From assembly GCA_035714365.1 (NCBI GenBank), contig DASTMB010000008.1, positions 1-64,000 on the forward strand: 64,000 nt of DNA, read 5' to 3'. This document shows, piece by piece, positions 25,808 to 35,394 of the stretch (its first letter is position 1; each line of letters opens with the position of its first letter). The position numbers and the translations under genes were made by a program. This DNA is from Mycobacteriales bacterium. GTDB lineage: Bacteria; Actinomycetota; Actinomycetes; BP-191. Below the pieces are notes generated by a model. The model was not told the DNA's origin, did not search any database, and was given only the letters and a program-made list of their open reading frames with translations.

Positions 25808-27301
25808 GTGTTCGACACCCTGTCCGACCGGCTGGACGCCGTCTTCACGAAGCTGCGCGGCAAGGGCCGCCTCTCCGAGGAGGACGTCGCCGCGACGCTG
25901 CGCGAGATCCGCATCGCGCTGCTCGAGGCCGACGTCGCCGTGCCGGTGGTCAAGGCGTTCACGGCGGCGGTGAAGGAACGCGCCACCGGCGCCGAGGTGT
26001 CGCAGAGCCTCAACCCCGCGCAGCAGGTCATCAAGATCGTCAACGAGGAGCTGGTCGCGATCCTCGGCGGCGAGACGCGGCTGCTTCGGTTCGCCAAGCA
26101 GCCGCCGACCGTCATCCTGCTCGCCGGCCTCCAGGGCGCGGGCAAGACGACCGCGGCGGGGAAGTTCGGCAAGTGGCTGAAGTCGAAGGGCCACGCGCCG
26201 CTGCTCGTCGCCTGCGACCTCCAGCGCCCCAACGCCGTCGACCAGCTCGAGGTCGTCGGCAAGCAGGCCGACGTGTCGGTCTTCGCGCCCGAACGCGGCG
26301 CCTCCGGCGTGCACGGCGACGGCAAGCCCGTCGGCGACCCGGTGAAGGTCGCGCGCGACGGCGTCGAGCACGCCACCCGGCTCGGCTACGACGTCGTCGT
26401 GGTCGACACCGCCGGCCGGCTCGGCGTCGACGCCGAGATGATGCAGCAGGCCATCGACATCCGCGACGCCGTCCAGCCGGACGAGGTGCTGTTCGTCGTC
26501 GACGCCATGATCGGCCAGGACGCCGTCACCACGGCGCGGGCGTTCGAGGACGGGGTCGGCTTCTCCGGCGTCGTCCTCACCAAGCTCGACGGCGACGCCC
26601 GCGGCGGCGCCGCGCTGTCCATCGCGCAGGTGTGCGGGCGGCCGATCATGTTCGCGTCGACCGGCGAGAAGCTCGCCGACTTCGACGTGTTCCACCCCGA
26701 GCGGATGGCCTCGCGCATCCTCGGCATGGGCGACGTGCTGACGTTGATCGAGCAGGCCGAGCAGCACTTCGACCAGCAGCAGGCCCAGGCCATGGCCGAG
26801 AAGGTGCTGGGCGGCGACGACTTCACACTCGAGGACTTCCTCGACCAGATGCTCCAGATCAAGAAGATGGGCCCGATCGGCAACCTCCTCGGCATGCTGC
26901 CCGGGATGGGCCAGATCAAGGAGCAGATCAACTCCATCGACGACCGCGACCTGGACCGGGTGGCCGCGATCATCCGTTCGATGACCCCCGCCGAACGCCG
27001 CGACCCCAAGATCATCAACGGCTCCCGCCGCCTGCGCATCGCCAAGGGCTCCGGCGTGAAGGTCAACGAGGTCAACCAGCTCGTGGACCGCTTCTTCGAG
27101 GCCCGCAAGATGATGAAGTCGCTCGGCGGCTCGATGGGCCTCGGCGGCGCCCGGCGCGGCAAGAAGGGGAAGAAGGGCAAGCGCGGCGGGCTGCCCCGGC
27201 TGCCCGCCGGCATGGACCTCGGCGCGTTGCGGGACGGCGGCGCCCTCCCGCCCGGCCTCGACCTCCCGCCCGGCTTCGGCCAGCCGCCCGCCGGGAAGTA
27301 G
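25808..27301 (+). CDS. ffh: Signal recognition particle protein Ffh
   Basis: GTPase that binds 4.5S RNA and signal sequences. 497 residues: N domain (1-90), G domain with GLQGAGKTT (about 108-116), DLQRPNAVDQL, DTAGRLGVD and TKLDGDARGG, then a Met-rich M domain (about 320-430: KMGPIGNLLGMLPGM, SMTPAERRDPKIINGSRRLRIAKGSG). The C-terminal tail is a basic/Gly/Pro extension (KKGKKGKRGGLPRLPAG). GTG 25808 fits a leaderless transcript. Confidence 0.97.
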   Translation: MFDTLSDRLDAVFTKLRGKGRLSEEDVAATLREIRIALLEADVAVPVVKAFTAAVKERATGAEVSQSLNPAQQVIKIVNEELVAILGGETRLLRFAKQPPTVILLAGLQGAGKTTAAGKFGKWLKSKGHAPLLVACDLQRPNAVDQLEVVGKQADVSVFAPERGASGVHGDGKPVGDPVKVARDGVEHATRLGYDVVVVDTAGRLGVDAEMMQQAIDIRDAVQPDEVLFVVDAMIGQDAVTTARAFEDGVGFSGVVLTKLDGDARGGAALSIAQVCGRPIMFASTGEKLADFDVFHPERMASRILGMGDVLTLIEQAEQHFDQQQAQAMAEKVLGGDDFTLEDFLDQMLQIKKMGPIGNLLGMLPGMGQIKEQINSIDDRDLDRVAAIIRSMTPAERRDPKIINGSRRLRIAKGSGVKVNEVNQLVDRFFEARKMMKSLGGSMGLGGARRGKKGKKGKRGGLPRLPAGMDLGALRDGGALPPGLDLPPGFGQPPAGK

Positions 27302-27316
27302 GCGACCGCTACCGCT

Positions 27317-28342
27317 CTACTCGGGCATGACGACAACGGCGTCCTCGTCCGCTCCGCAGTTCGTGGCGACGTACTCCTCGACGGCGTCGTCCGATCCGGT
27401 GAACGTGCCGTCGATGGTGCAGCCCGGGAGCGCATCGCGGTAGTTCTGCGATACGTGGTCCACCCGGTCCACGACGGACACAGTCGCTCCGCCCCGCATC
27501 GTCGTGGCGAGCAGGAAACGCGCCACCAGATCACCCGGAGGCAGCGAGTAGCCCATGCAGATCACGCGGTCCGCCGCACCGAGCGCCTGTGCCGCGAGGC
27601 GCCACTGTCCACGAACGGTCTCGTGTCGGAAGAAGCTGCTCTTGGCGGCGGTCGGCGGCACGATCAGCGGCACCTTGTCCATCGCCGCCGCCATGCTGAC
27701 GTCGCCGTAGTCGAACCACGAGCGGCCGATGCCGAGGTCGTACAGGGTCTCGCCGGCGAAGTCGGAACGTCCGGAGTAGAGCCAGTTCAGCGACCCGTGC
27801 AGCTTGAGCAGCCGAAGCGTGTCGACGGGGCCGCTGCCCAACGCCGCACCGTAGCGGGCGTTGATCGGCGTGAACGGGATCGGGTAGAGCTGGCTCTGGT
27901 CGACGTAGTTGTCACTGCCGCCGTACGCCGAACGCACGACGACAGATGCCAGGTACGCCGCTTCGACGAGAACGTCGTAGTTGAAGGTGATGACCGTCGC
28001 TCGCTCGCGGTGCCAGTACCGGACCAGTGACAGGAGCCAGTCGCACGGGGGCGTCTCTCGCGCGCGCCGCGTCCGCTCGTCCAGCACGTCACGCAACGTC
28101 GTCGCGACGTGGAGGAAGTCCGCTCGGTTGCGCGCGTTCTGGTACTCGGGCAGCCACGGCTGTTCGTCGGCGAGGTAGGAGAGCCAACGCTCGAAGTCCT
28201 CGACCGGCAGGTTCTCGAACGACGCGGGGCGGCGGTCTCCCAGCCGGTCGAGCACGTCACCACCGAGTTCGCGCAGTACCGGCATCGCGTCGTGGACCGC
28301 CTTCGAGAACCCGGCACCCAGCACGTAGACGTCGTTGGCCAT
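27317..28342 (-). CDS. SIR2-like domain protein (SIR2_2 type)
   Basis: 341 residues. Signature order of stand-alone SIR2-like proteins: VLGAGFSKAV near the N-terminus (7-16), TFNYDVLVEAA (N121), KLHGSLNW (H182), VPLIVPPTAAKS, and C-terminal ICMGYSLPPGDL. Asn and His in these contexts correspond to the NAD-hydrolysing pair in defence SIR2 enzymes such as ThsA. No second effector or sensor domain and no dedicated partner gene are visible. Start ATG 28342 with GGGAGGAT upstream. Sampled 60-base lines (27721, 27901) contain about 40 and 39 G+C, lower than most neighbours, which supports acquisition. An anti-phage role is inference. Confidence 0.85.
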   Translation of the reverse strand: MANDVYVLGAGFSKAVHDAMPVLRELGGDVLDRLGDRRPASFENLPVEDFERWLSYLADEQPWLPEYQNARNRADFLHVATTLRDVLDERTRRARETPPCDWLLSLVRYWHRERATVITFNYDVLVEAAYLASVVVRSAYGGSDNYVDQSQLYPIPFTPINARYGAALGSGPVDTLRLLKLHGSLNWLYSGRSDFAGETLYDLGIGRSWFDYGDVSMAAAMDKVPLIVPPTAAKSSFFRHETVRGQWRLAAQALGAADRVICMGYSLPPGDLVARFLLATTMRGGATVSVVDRVDHVSQNYRDALPGCTIDGTFTGSDDAVEEYVATNCGADEDAVVVMPE

Positions 28343-28380
28343 GCGCTCGATCCTCCCGCCCGCTCGGGTCGAGCGCGCTG

Positions 28381-28400
28381 TGTGGCAGACTAGGGGGCTG
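28381..28400 (+). promoter_or_regulatory. rpsP promoter core, shared with rplS
   Basis: TGTGGCAGACT-AGGGGGCTG is identical at 19 of 20 bases to 30599-30618 upstream of rplS. CAGACT is a good -10 candidate. The mRNA leader would be about 120 bases and GC-rich, and rpsP has AAGGAG (28501-28506) upstream of its start. Confidence 0.7.
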
Positions 28401-28518
28401 AACGACCGCCGGGCGGCGGCCCCTCTACCCGCTCCCGGCGTTCCCGCACGACCCGATCCGGCGGACCCCACCCGCTCGGCGACGGCGACCCAACGCGATC
28501 CAAGGAGCACAGCAGCTC

Positions 28519-29073
28519 GTGGCAACGAAGATCCGCCTCATGCGCCTCGGCAAGATGCGCGCACCGCACTACCGCGTCGTCGTCACCGACAGCCGCACCA
28601 AGCGTGACGGCCGTTCGATCGAGACCATCGGGAAGTACCACCCGAAGGAGGAGCCGTCGTTCATCGAGATCGACGGCGAGCGCGCGCTGCACTGGCTGCG
28701 CGTCGGCGCCCAGCCGACGGAGGCCGTCGAGGCGCTGCTCAAGGTCACCGGCACCTGGCAGGAGTTCAAGGGCCTGCCCGCGCCGCCGCCGATGCGGGTC
28801 AAGGAGCCGAAGGCCGACAAGAAGGCCGTCTTCGACGCCGCCGCGAAGGCGGGCATGAGCGACGAGCCGGCTGAGAAGCCCGCGAAGAAGGCGCCGAAGA
28901 AGGTGGACGAGGCGGCGCAGGCCGGCACCGAGCCGACCGCCGACCAGCAGGCGGCGGCCGCCGCCGAGGCCGGCGAGACGCAGGCCGAGGCCCGCGAGTC
29001 GCAGCCGGAGACCACCGAGGGCGCCGCGGCCGAGACGGCCGCGGAGACGCAGGCGACCGAGGCAGGGGAGTAG
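28519..29073 (+). CDS. rpsP: 30S ribosomal protein S16
   Basis: 184 residues. The first about 85 are canonical S16 ([23 protein letters not shown]). About 100 residues of Ala/Glu/Lys-rich, probably disordered tail follow, longer than the usual actinomycete extension. First gene of rpsP-khpA-rimM-trmD. GTG 28519. Confidence 0.96.
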   Translation: MATKIRLMRLGKMRAPHYRVVVTDSRTKRDGRSIETIGKYHPKEEPSFIEIDGERALHWLRVGAQPTEAVEALLKVTGTWQEFKGLPAPPPMRVKEPKADKKAVFDAAAKAGMSDEPAEKPAKKAPKKVDEAAQAGTEPTADQQAAAAAEAGETQAEARESQPETTEGAAAETAAETQATEAGE

Positions 29074-29325
29074 GTGGCCGCGGCGCACGTCGACGCGGCC
29101 CTCCAGCACCTGGTCATGGGCATCGTCGAGAACCCCGACGACGTCCAGGTCAGCACGCGGACCGGCCGGCGCGGCACGACGCTGGAGATCCGCGTCCACC
29201 CGGAGGACCTCGGCAAGGTCATCGGCCGCAACGGCCGCACGGCCAAGGCGCTGCGGGCCGTCGTGGCGGGGATCGCCGGCAAGGGCATCCGCGTGGACGT
29301 CGTCGACACCGACGAGGTCCGCTAG
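29074..29325 (+). CDS. khpA: KH-domain RNA-binding protein KhpA
   Basis: 83 residues with one KH domain; the GxxG loop is [13 protein letters not shown]. Binds RNA and in Gram-positive bacteria pairs with KhpB/EloR. GTG directly follows the rpsP TAG. Conserved position between rpsP and rimM. Confidence 0.95.
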   Translation: MAAAHVDAALQHLVMGIVENPDDVQVSTRTGRRGTTLEIRVHPEDLGKVIGRNGRTAKALRAVVAGIAGKGIRVDVVDTDEVR

Positions 29326-29328
29326 CCG

Positions 29329-29844
29329 GTGGACCTCGTCGTGGGGCGGATCGGCCATGCCCACGGCATCAAGGGCGAGGTCAGCGTCGAGGTCCGCACC
29401 GACGACCCCGACCGCCGCTACGCCGCGGGCTCGGTCCTCGCGACCGACCCGCCCGAACGCGGCCCGCTCACCGTCGTGGGCACCCGCGCGCACCACGGGC
29501 GGCTGCTCGTGCGGTTCGACGGGATCAACGACCGCAACGCCGCCGAGGCGCTGCGCGGCACGCTGCTCGTCGTCGACTCGGCCTCGGTGGGCGAGACCGA
29601 GCCGGACGAGTGGTGGGACCACGACCTCGTCGGCCTGCGCGCGGTGACGAAGGGTGGCGTCGACCTGGGCGCGGTGGCCGACGTGGTGCACGTGCCGGGG
29701 CCGCCGTTGCTGTCGATCGTGGACGGCGACGGGCGCGAGGTGCTGGTGCCGTTCGTGGCGGCGATCGTGCCGGAGGTCGACGTGCCGGGCGGGCGGCTGG
29801 TGGTGGACCCGCCGCCGGGGCTGCTCGACCTGGCCGAGGAGTAG
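29329..29844 (+). CDS. rimM: Ribosome maturation factor RimM
   Basis: Assists 30S head assembly and binds S19. 171 residues: N-terminal [22 protein letters not shown] barrel and C-terminal PRC-type domain with [11 protein letters not shown] and [29 protein letters not shown]. Starts three bases after khpA, two bases before trmD. Confidence 0.96.
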   Translation: MDLVVGRIGHAHGIKGEVSVEVRTDDPDRRYAAGSVLATDPPERGPLTVVGTRAHHGRLLVRFDGINDRNAAEALRGTLLVVDSASVGETEPDEWWDHDLVGLRAVTKGGVDLGAVADVVHVPGPPLLSIVDGDGREVLVPFVAAIVPEVDVPGGRLVVDPPPGLLDLAEE

Positions 29845-29846
29845 CC

Positions 29847-30611
<765 letters not shown>

Positions 30612-30696
30612 GCGGCTGCACGCGCTCGTTGCGTGCCGTTGCCCCATGCACGCACGCCGCGCGGCCCCGCCGCGCGCCTGGTGAAAGCGACCGACG

Positions 30697-31053
30697 ATGA
30701 ACACCCTGGACAGCCTGGACGCCGCGAGCCTGCGGTCCGACATCCCCGACTTCCGCCCGGGTGACACCGTCAAGGTCGGCGTCCGCGTCGTCGAGGGCAA
30801 CCGGGAGCGCACCCAGGTCTTCCAGGGCGTCGTGATCCGGCGGCAGGGCGGCGGCATCCGCGAGACGTTCACCGTGCGGAAGGTGAGCTTCGGCGTCGGC
30901 GTCGAGCGCACGTTCCCGGTGCACAGCCCGATCCTCGGCAGCATCGACATCGTCACCCGCGGCGACGTGCGGCGCGCCAAGCTCTACTACCTCCGCGACC
31001 TGCGCGGCAAGGCCGCCAAGATCAAGGAGAAGCGCGAGACCGTCCAGAAGTGA
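30697..31053 (+). CDS. rplS: 50S ribosomal protein L19
   Basis: 118 residues; bridges the ribosomal subunits. [40 protein letters not shown] is diagnostic, and the C-terminal [25 protein letters not shown] is typical. ATG start; overlaps lepB by GTGA. Confidence 0.97.
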   Translation: MNTLDSLDAASLRSDIPDFRPGDTVKVGVRVVEGNRERTQVFQGVVIRRQGGGIRETFTVRKVSFGVGVERTFPVHSPILGSIDIVTRGDVRRAKLYYLRDLRGKAAKIKEKRETVQK

Positions 31054-31910
31054 GCGACGAGGCGGCGGCCGCCCCCGCCGGCGACGACGCCCCGGCCGAG
31101 GACGCGCCGAAGAAGAAGAAGCACGAGGGATCGTTCCTGCGGGAGCTGCCGTTCCTGCTGCTCATCGCGTTCGTGCTCGCGCTGATCATCAAGGCGTTCC
31201 TCGTCCAGGCGTTCTTCATCCCGTCCGGCTCGATGGAGCAGACGCTGCACGGCTGCACCGGCTGCCGCGGCGACCGGGTGCTCGTCAACAAGCTCGTCTA
31301 CCGCTTCCGCGAGCCGCACCGCGGCGAGATCGTCGTCTTCAACGGCCTCGACTCGTTCCAGCCCGAGGTCGTCGTGCCGCCGCCGCGCAACGCGTTCGAC
31401 TCGTTCCGGCGCAAGTTCTCCAGCCTGGTCGGCCTCGGCGCGCCCGGCGAGAAGGACTTCATCAAGCGGGTCATCGGCCTGCCCGGCGACACCGTCGCCT
31501 GCTGCACCAACGGCAACGTCACCGTCAACGGTCGCGAGCTGCACGAGCCGTACCTGTTCGAGGACGACCACCAGGCGTTCGGGCCGGTGCTCGTGCCCGA
31601 CGGGAAGCTGTTCGTCATGGGCGACCACCGCGGCCGCTCCTCCGACTCCCGGATCAACGGCGCCGTCCCCGTCGACAAGGTCGTCGGGCGGGCGTTCGTC
31701 GTGATCTGGCCGCCGAGCCGCGCGAAGGGGCTGCGCGTGCCCGGCGAGATCGAGCACTCCGGCGTGCCGAAGGCCGCGCTCGGGCTGCCCGCGCCGCCGT
31801 GGTCGGTGGCCGCGCTGCCGCCCGTCGGCGGGCTGGCGCTGGCGCTGCCGGTGACGGCCGGGCGCCGCCGGGTGCGCCGCCGCCGCGCCGCGCGCCGCCC
31901 CGCCGCCTGA
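31050..31910 (+). CDS. lepB: Signal peptidase I
   Basis: Cleaves signal peptides of exported proteins. 286 residues. A Lys-rich cytoplasmic start (KKKKHEG), one N-terminal transmembrane helix (about 34-52), the nucleophile S61 in PSGSMEQT, and the catalytic lysine K139 in [12 protein letters not shown]; box [12 protein letters not shown] follows. A second hydrophobic stretch (about 247-270) and an Arg-rich tail end the protein. Substrates in this window include several predicted secreted proteins. Confidence 0.96.
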   Translation: MSDEAAAAPAGDDAPAEDAPKKKKHEGSFLRELPFLLLIAFVLALIIKAFLVQAFFIPSGSMEQTLHGCTGCRGDRVLVNKLVYRFREPHRGEIVVFNGLDSFQPEVVVPPPRNAFDSFRRKFSSLVGLGAPGEKDFIKRVIGLPGDTVACCTNGNVTVNGRELHEPYLFEDDHQAFGPVLVPDGKLFVMGDHRGRSSDSRINGAVPVDKVVGRAFVVIWPPSRAKGLRVPGEIEHSGVPKAALGLPAPPWSVAALPPVGGLALALPVTAGRRRVRRRRAARRPAA

Positions 31911-31915
31911 GCGCG

Positions 31916-32359
31916 GTGCCGCGCGCACCGCTGGTCCGGGTGCTGCTCGTCGACCACGCGTACCGCGTCCTGCTGCTGCACCTCGCTGACGGCCCCCGCA
32001 CCTGGTGGGCGCCGCCCGGCGTCGTCGCCGGCCGCCGCGAGCCGGCCGCCGGCGCGGCGCTGCGGGCGTTGCGCGAGGAGTGCGGGATCGACCGCGGCGT
32101 CCGGGTGGGCCCGTGCGTCTGGGTCCGCCCCGCGCGGCCGCTGCGCCGCGCCGAACGCACCCACGTGGCCTGGCTGGACGACCCGGCCGCGCCGAGCGCC
32201 GAGGCGCCGCACGCGACCGCGGCACGGCTCGGCGAGCGCTGGTGGACGCTGGACGAGCTGGCCCGCGCGGAGGAGACGTTCGCGCCGCGCGCGCTCCCGG
32301 CGCTCGCGCCGGTCGTCGTCCGCGGCGAGTACGGCCCCGCGCCGGTCGAGGTGCGCTAG
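31916..32359 (+). CDS. Nudix hydrolase
   Basis: 147 residues. Nudix region PGVVAGRREPAAGAALRALREECGI resembles Gx5Ex7REUxEExGU, but the first glutamate of REUxEE is alanine (RALREE); the metal-binding EE pair is kept. Substrate unknown. GTG 31916 chosen, five bases after lepB. Its TAG and the convergent propeller TAG share one CTAG (32356-32359). Confidence 0.88.
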   Translation: MPRAPLVRVLLVDHAYRVLLLHLADGPRTWWAPPGVVAGRREPAAGAALRALREECGIDRGVRVGPCVWVRPARPLRRAERTHVAWLDDPAAPSAEAPHATAARLGERWWTLDELARAEETFAPRALPALAPVVVRGEYGPAPVEVR

Positions 32360-33987
32360 CCGGTACGGCGGCGCCGCCGGACCGCCACCGCCGCCAGCGC
32401 GAGCAGCCCCGCCGCCGCCGGGAACGCCAGGTCCGCGCCGGTCGCCGCCAGCCCCGACCCGTTGCCGTTGCCGCTGCCGGAGCCGCCGCGCGAGCCGGTG
32501 GTGGAGCCGGTGCCGCCGGTCGAGCCGCCGGAGCCGCCCTTCGCCGGCCCGGTGCCGAGCACGAGCGGGGCGCCACCGGTCTGCCGCACGAACGCCGGCA
32601 GCGACACCGCGCCGGGGCGGCGGGTGTCCGAGTAGCCGGCGTAGAGCATCCCGGTGTTGTCGACGTCGACGCTGAAGTAGTCGCCGAGCCGGCGGTCGGT
32701 CAGCGTCGCCTGGCAGGTGGTGCCGCCCTGGCAGATCGTGCCGGTGTGGATCGGGTCCGGCGTCATCACGGCGGTGGTGAACGACGGCGTCCTGCCGCCC
32801 GCGCAGCCGAGGCCGGTGACGGTCTCCGCGCCGACGATCCGCCAGCCGTGGGAGCCGGGCGTCTCGGCGTCCTGGCTCGGCAGCGCGACGTCCGCCTCGA
32901 GCCAGGCGATGCCGACCCGCCCGTCGTCGCCGACGCCGATCCACGGCCAGATGTCGGTCTTGTCGTCGGTGTCGACGCGGATCGGCTTCGCCCAGTGGCG
33001 GCCGGCGTCGGTCGAGTACGAGTAGTAGACGCCGGCGTCGCGGTCGCCCTCGCCGCTCTCGTCCCACGTGATGTAGAGGTTGCCGTGCGGGTCGAGGTCG
33101 AACGCCGGCCAGTGCGCGAGCATCCGCACGCCGCTCGCGACGACGTGGGTGTCCGGCTTCACCTGCGTGCGGAAGTCCTGCGTGCGGGCGTCGCGGAACG
33201 CCGCGATCGACAGCTCGCCGCCGCCGTAGTGGGCCTCGTAGACGGTGCCGTTGCGCTTGTCGACGCGGATGTCGCCGAGGCCGCCCGGGTCCTTGAAGCC
33301 CGGCGTCCACGTCTTCCCGCCGTCGGTGGACTTGTACATCGTGTGGCCGCTGTTGACCTTGTACTCGTCGATGGTCGACGACGACACGGCGCCGCCGGGG
33401 CCGGTCGGGTTGCTGACCATGTAGACGACGTCCTTCGTGTCGCCCTCGGTCCACTGGCGGTCGGTGAAGATGTTCGAGGTCGGGTTCTGCAGGGTGTAGC
33501 TGCGGCCCTTGTCGGTCGACTTCGAGACGGCGACGTTGACCAGGTTGATCTCGGAGACGTAGACGCTGCCGGCCGTGTCGAAGGCGAACTCCGGGTCGGA
33601 GAAGCCGGTCGCCGGCGCGTTGTCCGGGGGCAGGGTGCGGTCGACGTAGGTCCACTCGCCGCCGTTGCTGGTGGAGTACCAGTAGTAGGTCTGGCCGTTG
33701 TAGTTCTCGCCGAACGCCGCCGTCCCCAGCGCCGCCGCCTCCGGCGTGTAGAAGTGCGTGGACCCGGCGTGCGCGCCGTAGAGCAGCGTCCCGTCCGGGT
33801 AGGTGAACACGATCGGCTCGCCGCCCGCCCGCGTCTCGTCCACGTACTTCGGCGGCGCGAACGTCATCGGCGGCGGCTTCGGGCACGTCGACGTCGCGGC
33901 GGCGGGGCCGGCGACGGCGGCGCCGGTGGCGGCCGTGACGACGGCCAGGCCGGCGAGGGCGTAGGGGAGGGGGCGGCGCGCGGTCAT
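32356..33987 (-). CDS. Secreted sialidase-like beta-propeller with sortase signal
   Basis: 543 residues. Signal peptide 1-32, then BNR/Asp-box-like repeats (SKSTDKGRSYT, YKSTDGGKTWTPG, SYSTDAGRHWAKP) of a beta-propeller, a Gly/Ser/Thr linker (about 485-510) and a C-terminal sorting signal: LAATG, hydrophobic helix and RRRRR tail. LAxTG fits class E sortases of high-GC actinomycetes, so the protein should be cell-wall linked. Glycan specificity cannot be predicted. ATG 33987 has AGAGGAG upstream. Confidence 0.87.
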   Translation of the reverse strand: MTARRPLPYALAGLAVVTAATGAAVAGPAAATSTCPKPPPMTFAPPKYVDETRAGGEPIVFTYPDGTLLYGAHAGSTHFYTPEAAALGTAAFGENYNGQTYYWYSTSNGGEWTYVDRTLPPDNAPATGFSDPEFAFDTAGSVYVSEINLVNVAVSKSTDKGRSYTLQNPTSNIFTDRQWTEGDTKDVVYMVSNPTGPGGAVSSSTIDEYKVNSGHTMYKSTDGGKTWTPGFKDPGGLGDIRVDKRNGTVYEAHYGGGELSIAAFRDARTQDFRTQVKPDTHVVASGVRMLAHWPAFDLDPHGNLYITWDESGEGDRDAGVYYSYSTDAGRHWAKPIRVDTDDKTDIWPWIGVGDDGRVGIAWLEADVALPSQDAETPGSHGWRIVGAETVTGLGCAGGRTPSFTTAVMTPDPIHTGTICQGGTTCQATLTDRRLGDYFSVDVDNTGMLYAGYSDTRRPGAVSLPAFVRQTGGAPLVLGTGPAKGGSGGSTGGTGSTTGSRGGSGSGNGNGSGLAATGADLAFPAAAGLLALAAVAVRRRRRTG

Positions 33988-34071
33988 GGCGGCTCCTCTG
34001 AGGGGCGCTTCGTAACGCACTGCCCGCTTCGCCGCCGCGCCAACCGTCCCCTGCCGGGGCCGCGCAGTCGT

Positions 34072-34077
34072 TATCGT
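34072..34077 (+). promoter_or_regulatory. Probable -10 element of leaderless rnhB promoter
   Basis: TATCGT ends six bases before GTG 34084, which decides that start over the in-frame ATG at 34093. Confidence 0.5.
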
Positions 34078-34083
34078 GGCGAC

Positions 34084-34773
34084 GTGCCGCCGATGTCCGT
34101 CACCGACCTGCGCCGGGAGGCCGGGCTCTGGGCGTTCGAGCGGGCGCTGCGCCGCCGCGGCTTCCTGCGCGTGGCGGGCGCGGACGAGGCCGGGCGGGGC
34201 GCGTTCGCCGGCCCGCTGGCCGCCGCCGCCGTGATCCTCCCGGAGGGCAAGCGCGGCCGGGTGCCCGGCCTCGCCGACTCGAAGCTGCTCACCCACGCCG
34301 CCCGCGAGGCCTGCTACGCCGAGATCGTCGACCGTGCCGTCGCCTGGTCGGTCGTCGTCGCCTCCTGCGACGAGATCGACGCCGTCGGCCTGCACCGCTG
34401 CAACGTGCTCGCCCTGCGCCGGGCACTGTGGGCGTTGCAACCGAGGCCCGACTACGTGCTCACCGACGGGTTCCCGGTCGGCGGGCTCGGCGTGCCGGGG
34501 CTGGCGATGTGGAAGGGCGACTCGGTCGCCGCCTGCATCGCCGCCGCGTCCGTGATCGCGAAGGTGACGCGGGACCGGCTGATGATCGAGATGCACGACG
34601 AGTTCCCGCACTACGGGTTCGCCCAGCACAAGGGGTACGCGACGCCGGAGCACCGCGCGGCCCTGCGCGCGCACGGGCCGTGCCCGCAGCACCGGCTGTC
34701 GTTCAACGGGGTCGGCCTCGACGCCGTAGGGGATGATGGGCTCGTGGACGCCGCCGTGGGAGAGCTGCTGTGA
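34084..34773 (+). CDS. rnhB: Ribonuclease HII
   Basis: Removes ribonucleotides and RNA from RNA-DNA hybrids. 229 residues. The DEDD active site begins with GADEAGRGAFAGP; DSKLLT, ASVIAKVTRDRLM and HYGFAQHKGYATPEH are conserved. Start GTG 34084 is favoured by the TATCGT promoter spacing; ATG 34093 is possible. Overlaps DUF2469 by GTGA. Confidence 0.96.
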   Translation: MPPMSVTDLRREAGLWAFERALRRRGFLRVAGADEAGRGAFAGPLAAAAVILPEGKRGRVPGLADSKLLTHAAREACYAEIVDRAVAWSVVVASCDEIDAVGLHRCNVLALRRALWALQPRPDYVLTDGFPVGGLGVPGLAMWKGDSVAACIAAASVIAKVTRDRLMIEMHDEFPHYGFAQHKGYATPEHRAALRAHGPCPQHRLSFNGVGLDAVGDDGLVDAAVGELL

Positions 34774-35066
34774 GTGCCGAGGATCTCGAGAAGTACGAGA
34801 CCGAGATGGAGCTCCAGCTCTATCGCGAGTACCGGGACATCGTGCGGCAGTTCACCTACGTCGTGGAGACCGAGCGCCGCTTCTACCTCGCCAACGCCGT
34901 CGACCTCCAGGTGCGCAACGCCGACGGCGAAGTCTTCTTCGAGATCACCATGCAGGACGCGTGGGTGTGGGACATGTACCGGCCGGCGCGGTTCGTGAAG
35001 AACGTGCGCGTGGTGACGTTCAAGGACGTCAACGTCGAGGAGCTCGAGAAGGTCGATGGGCTTTAA
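34770..35066 (+). CDS. DUF2469 family protein
   Basis: 98 residues, actinomycete-specific family (Rv2901c in M. tuberculosis). MSAEDLEKYETEMELQLYREYRDIVRQFTYVVETERRFYLAN is almost invariant, and DAWVWDMYRPARFVKNVRVVTFKDVNVEEL follows. Function unknown; strict rnhB linkage suggests a role near RNase HII or ribosome biology. Confidence 0.94.
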   Translation: MSAEDLEKYETEMELQLYREYRDIVRQFTYVVETERRFYLANAVDLQVRNADGEVFFEITMQDAWVWDMYRPARFVKNVRVVTFKDVNVEELEKVDGL

Positions 35067-35169
35067 CGCGACCCGCCGCTACCGCGGCCCGGCGACGGTC
35101 GACATCGCGATCCTCGTGGCGGGCGTGGTGGTGCTCGGCGGGCTGCTGCTGTGGGGGTTCCTGGGCTGA
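35056..35169 (+). CDS. Small single-pass membrane peptide
   Basis: 37 residues from ATG 35056. MGFNATRRYRGPATVD is a basic N-terminus and IAILVAGVVVLGGLLLWGFLG one transmembrane helix. It overlaps the DUF2469 end by 11 bases in another frame and ends just before the next gene's ribosome-binding site. The hydrophobic run and tight coupling support it as real, but no family is known to me. Confidence 0.6.
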   Translation: MGFNATRRYRGPATVDIAILVAGVVVLGGLLLWGFLG

Positions 35170-35205
35170 CGTGGGTGGGTACGTGCCTCGCAGGAGGTAG
35201 CCACC

Positions 35206-35394
35206 ATGAGCGTGAGCCCGGAGACCGACCCGGACGGCGTCGACCGTCCCACCGACAGCGACGTGCACGAGAACGTCCGCGACTCCGCCGAGGGCGTCGA
35301 GGAGGCCCCGGTGTCCGGCGCGGGCGCCGAGCCGTCCCCCGGCATCATCGGCAACGGCGGGATGACGGACCCCCGCTACATCGCGCAGCGATGA
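35206..35394 (+). CDS. Small acidic protein, hypothetical
   Basis: 62 residues, Asp/Glu/Pro-rich and likely disordered, ending GIIGNGGMTDPRYIAQR. ATG 35206 has an excellent AGGAGG six bases upstream. It overlaps the next gene by ATGA. Function unknown. Confidence 0.7.
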   Translation: MSVSPETDPDGVDRPTDSDVHENVRDSAEGVEEAPVSGAGAEPSPGIIGNGGMTDPRYIAQR

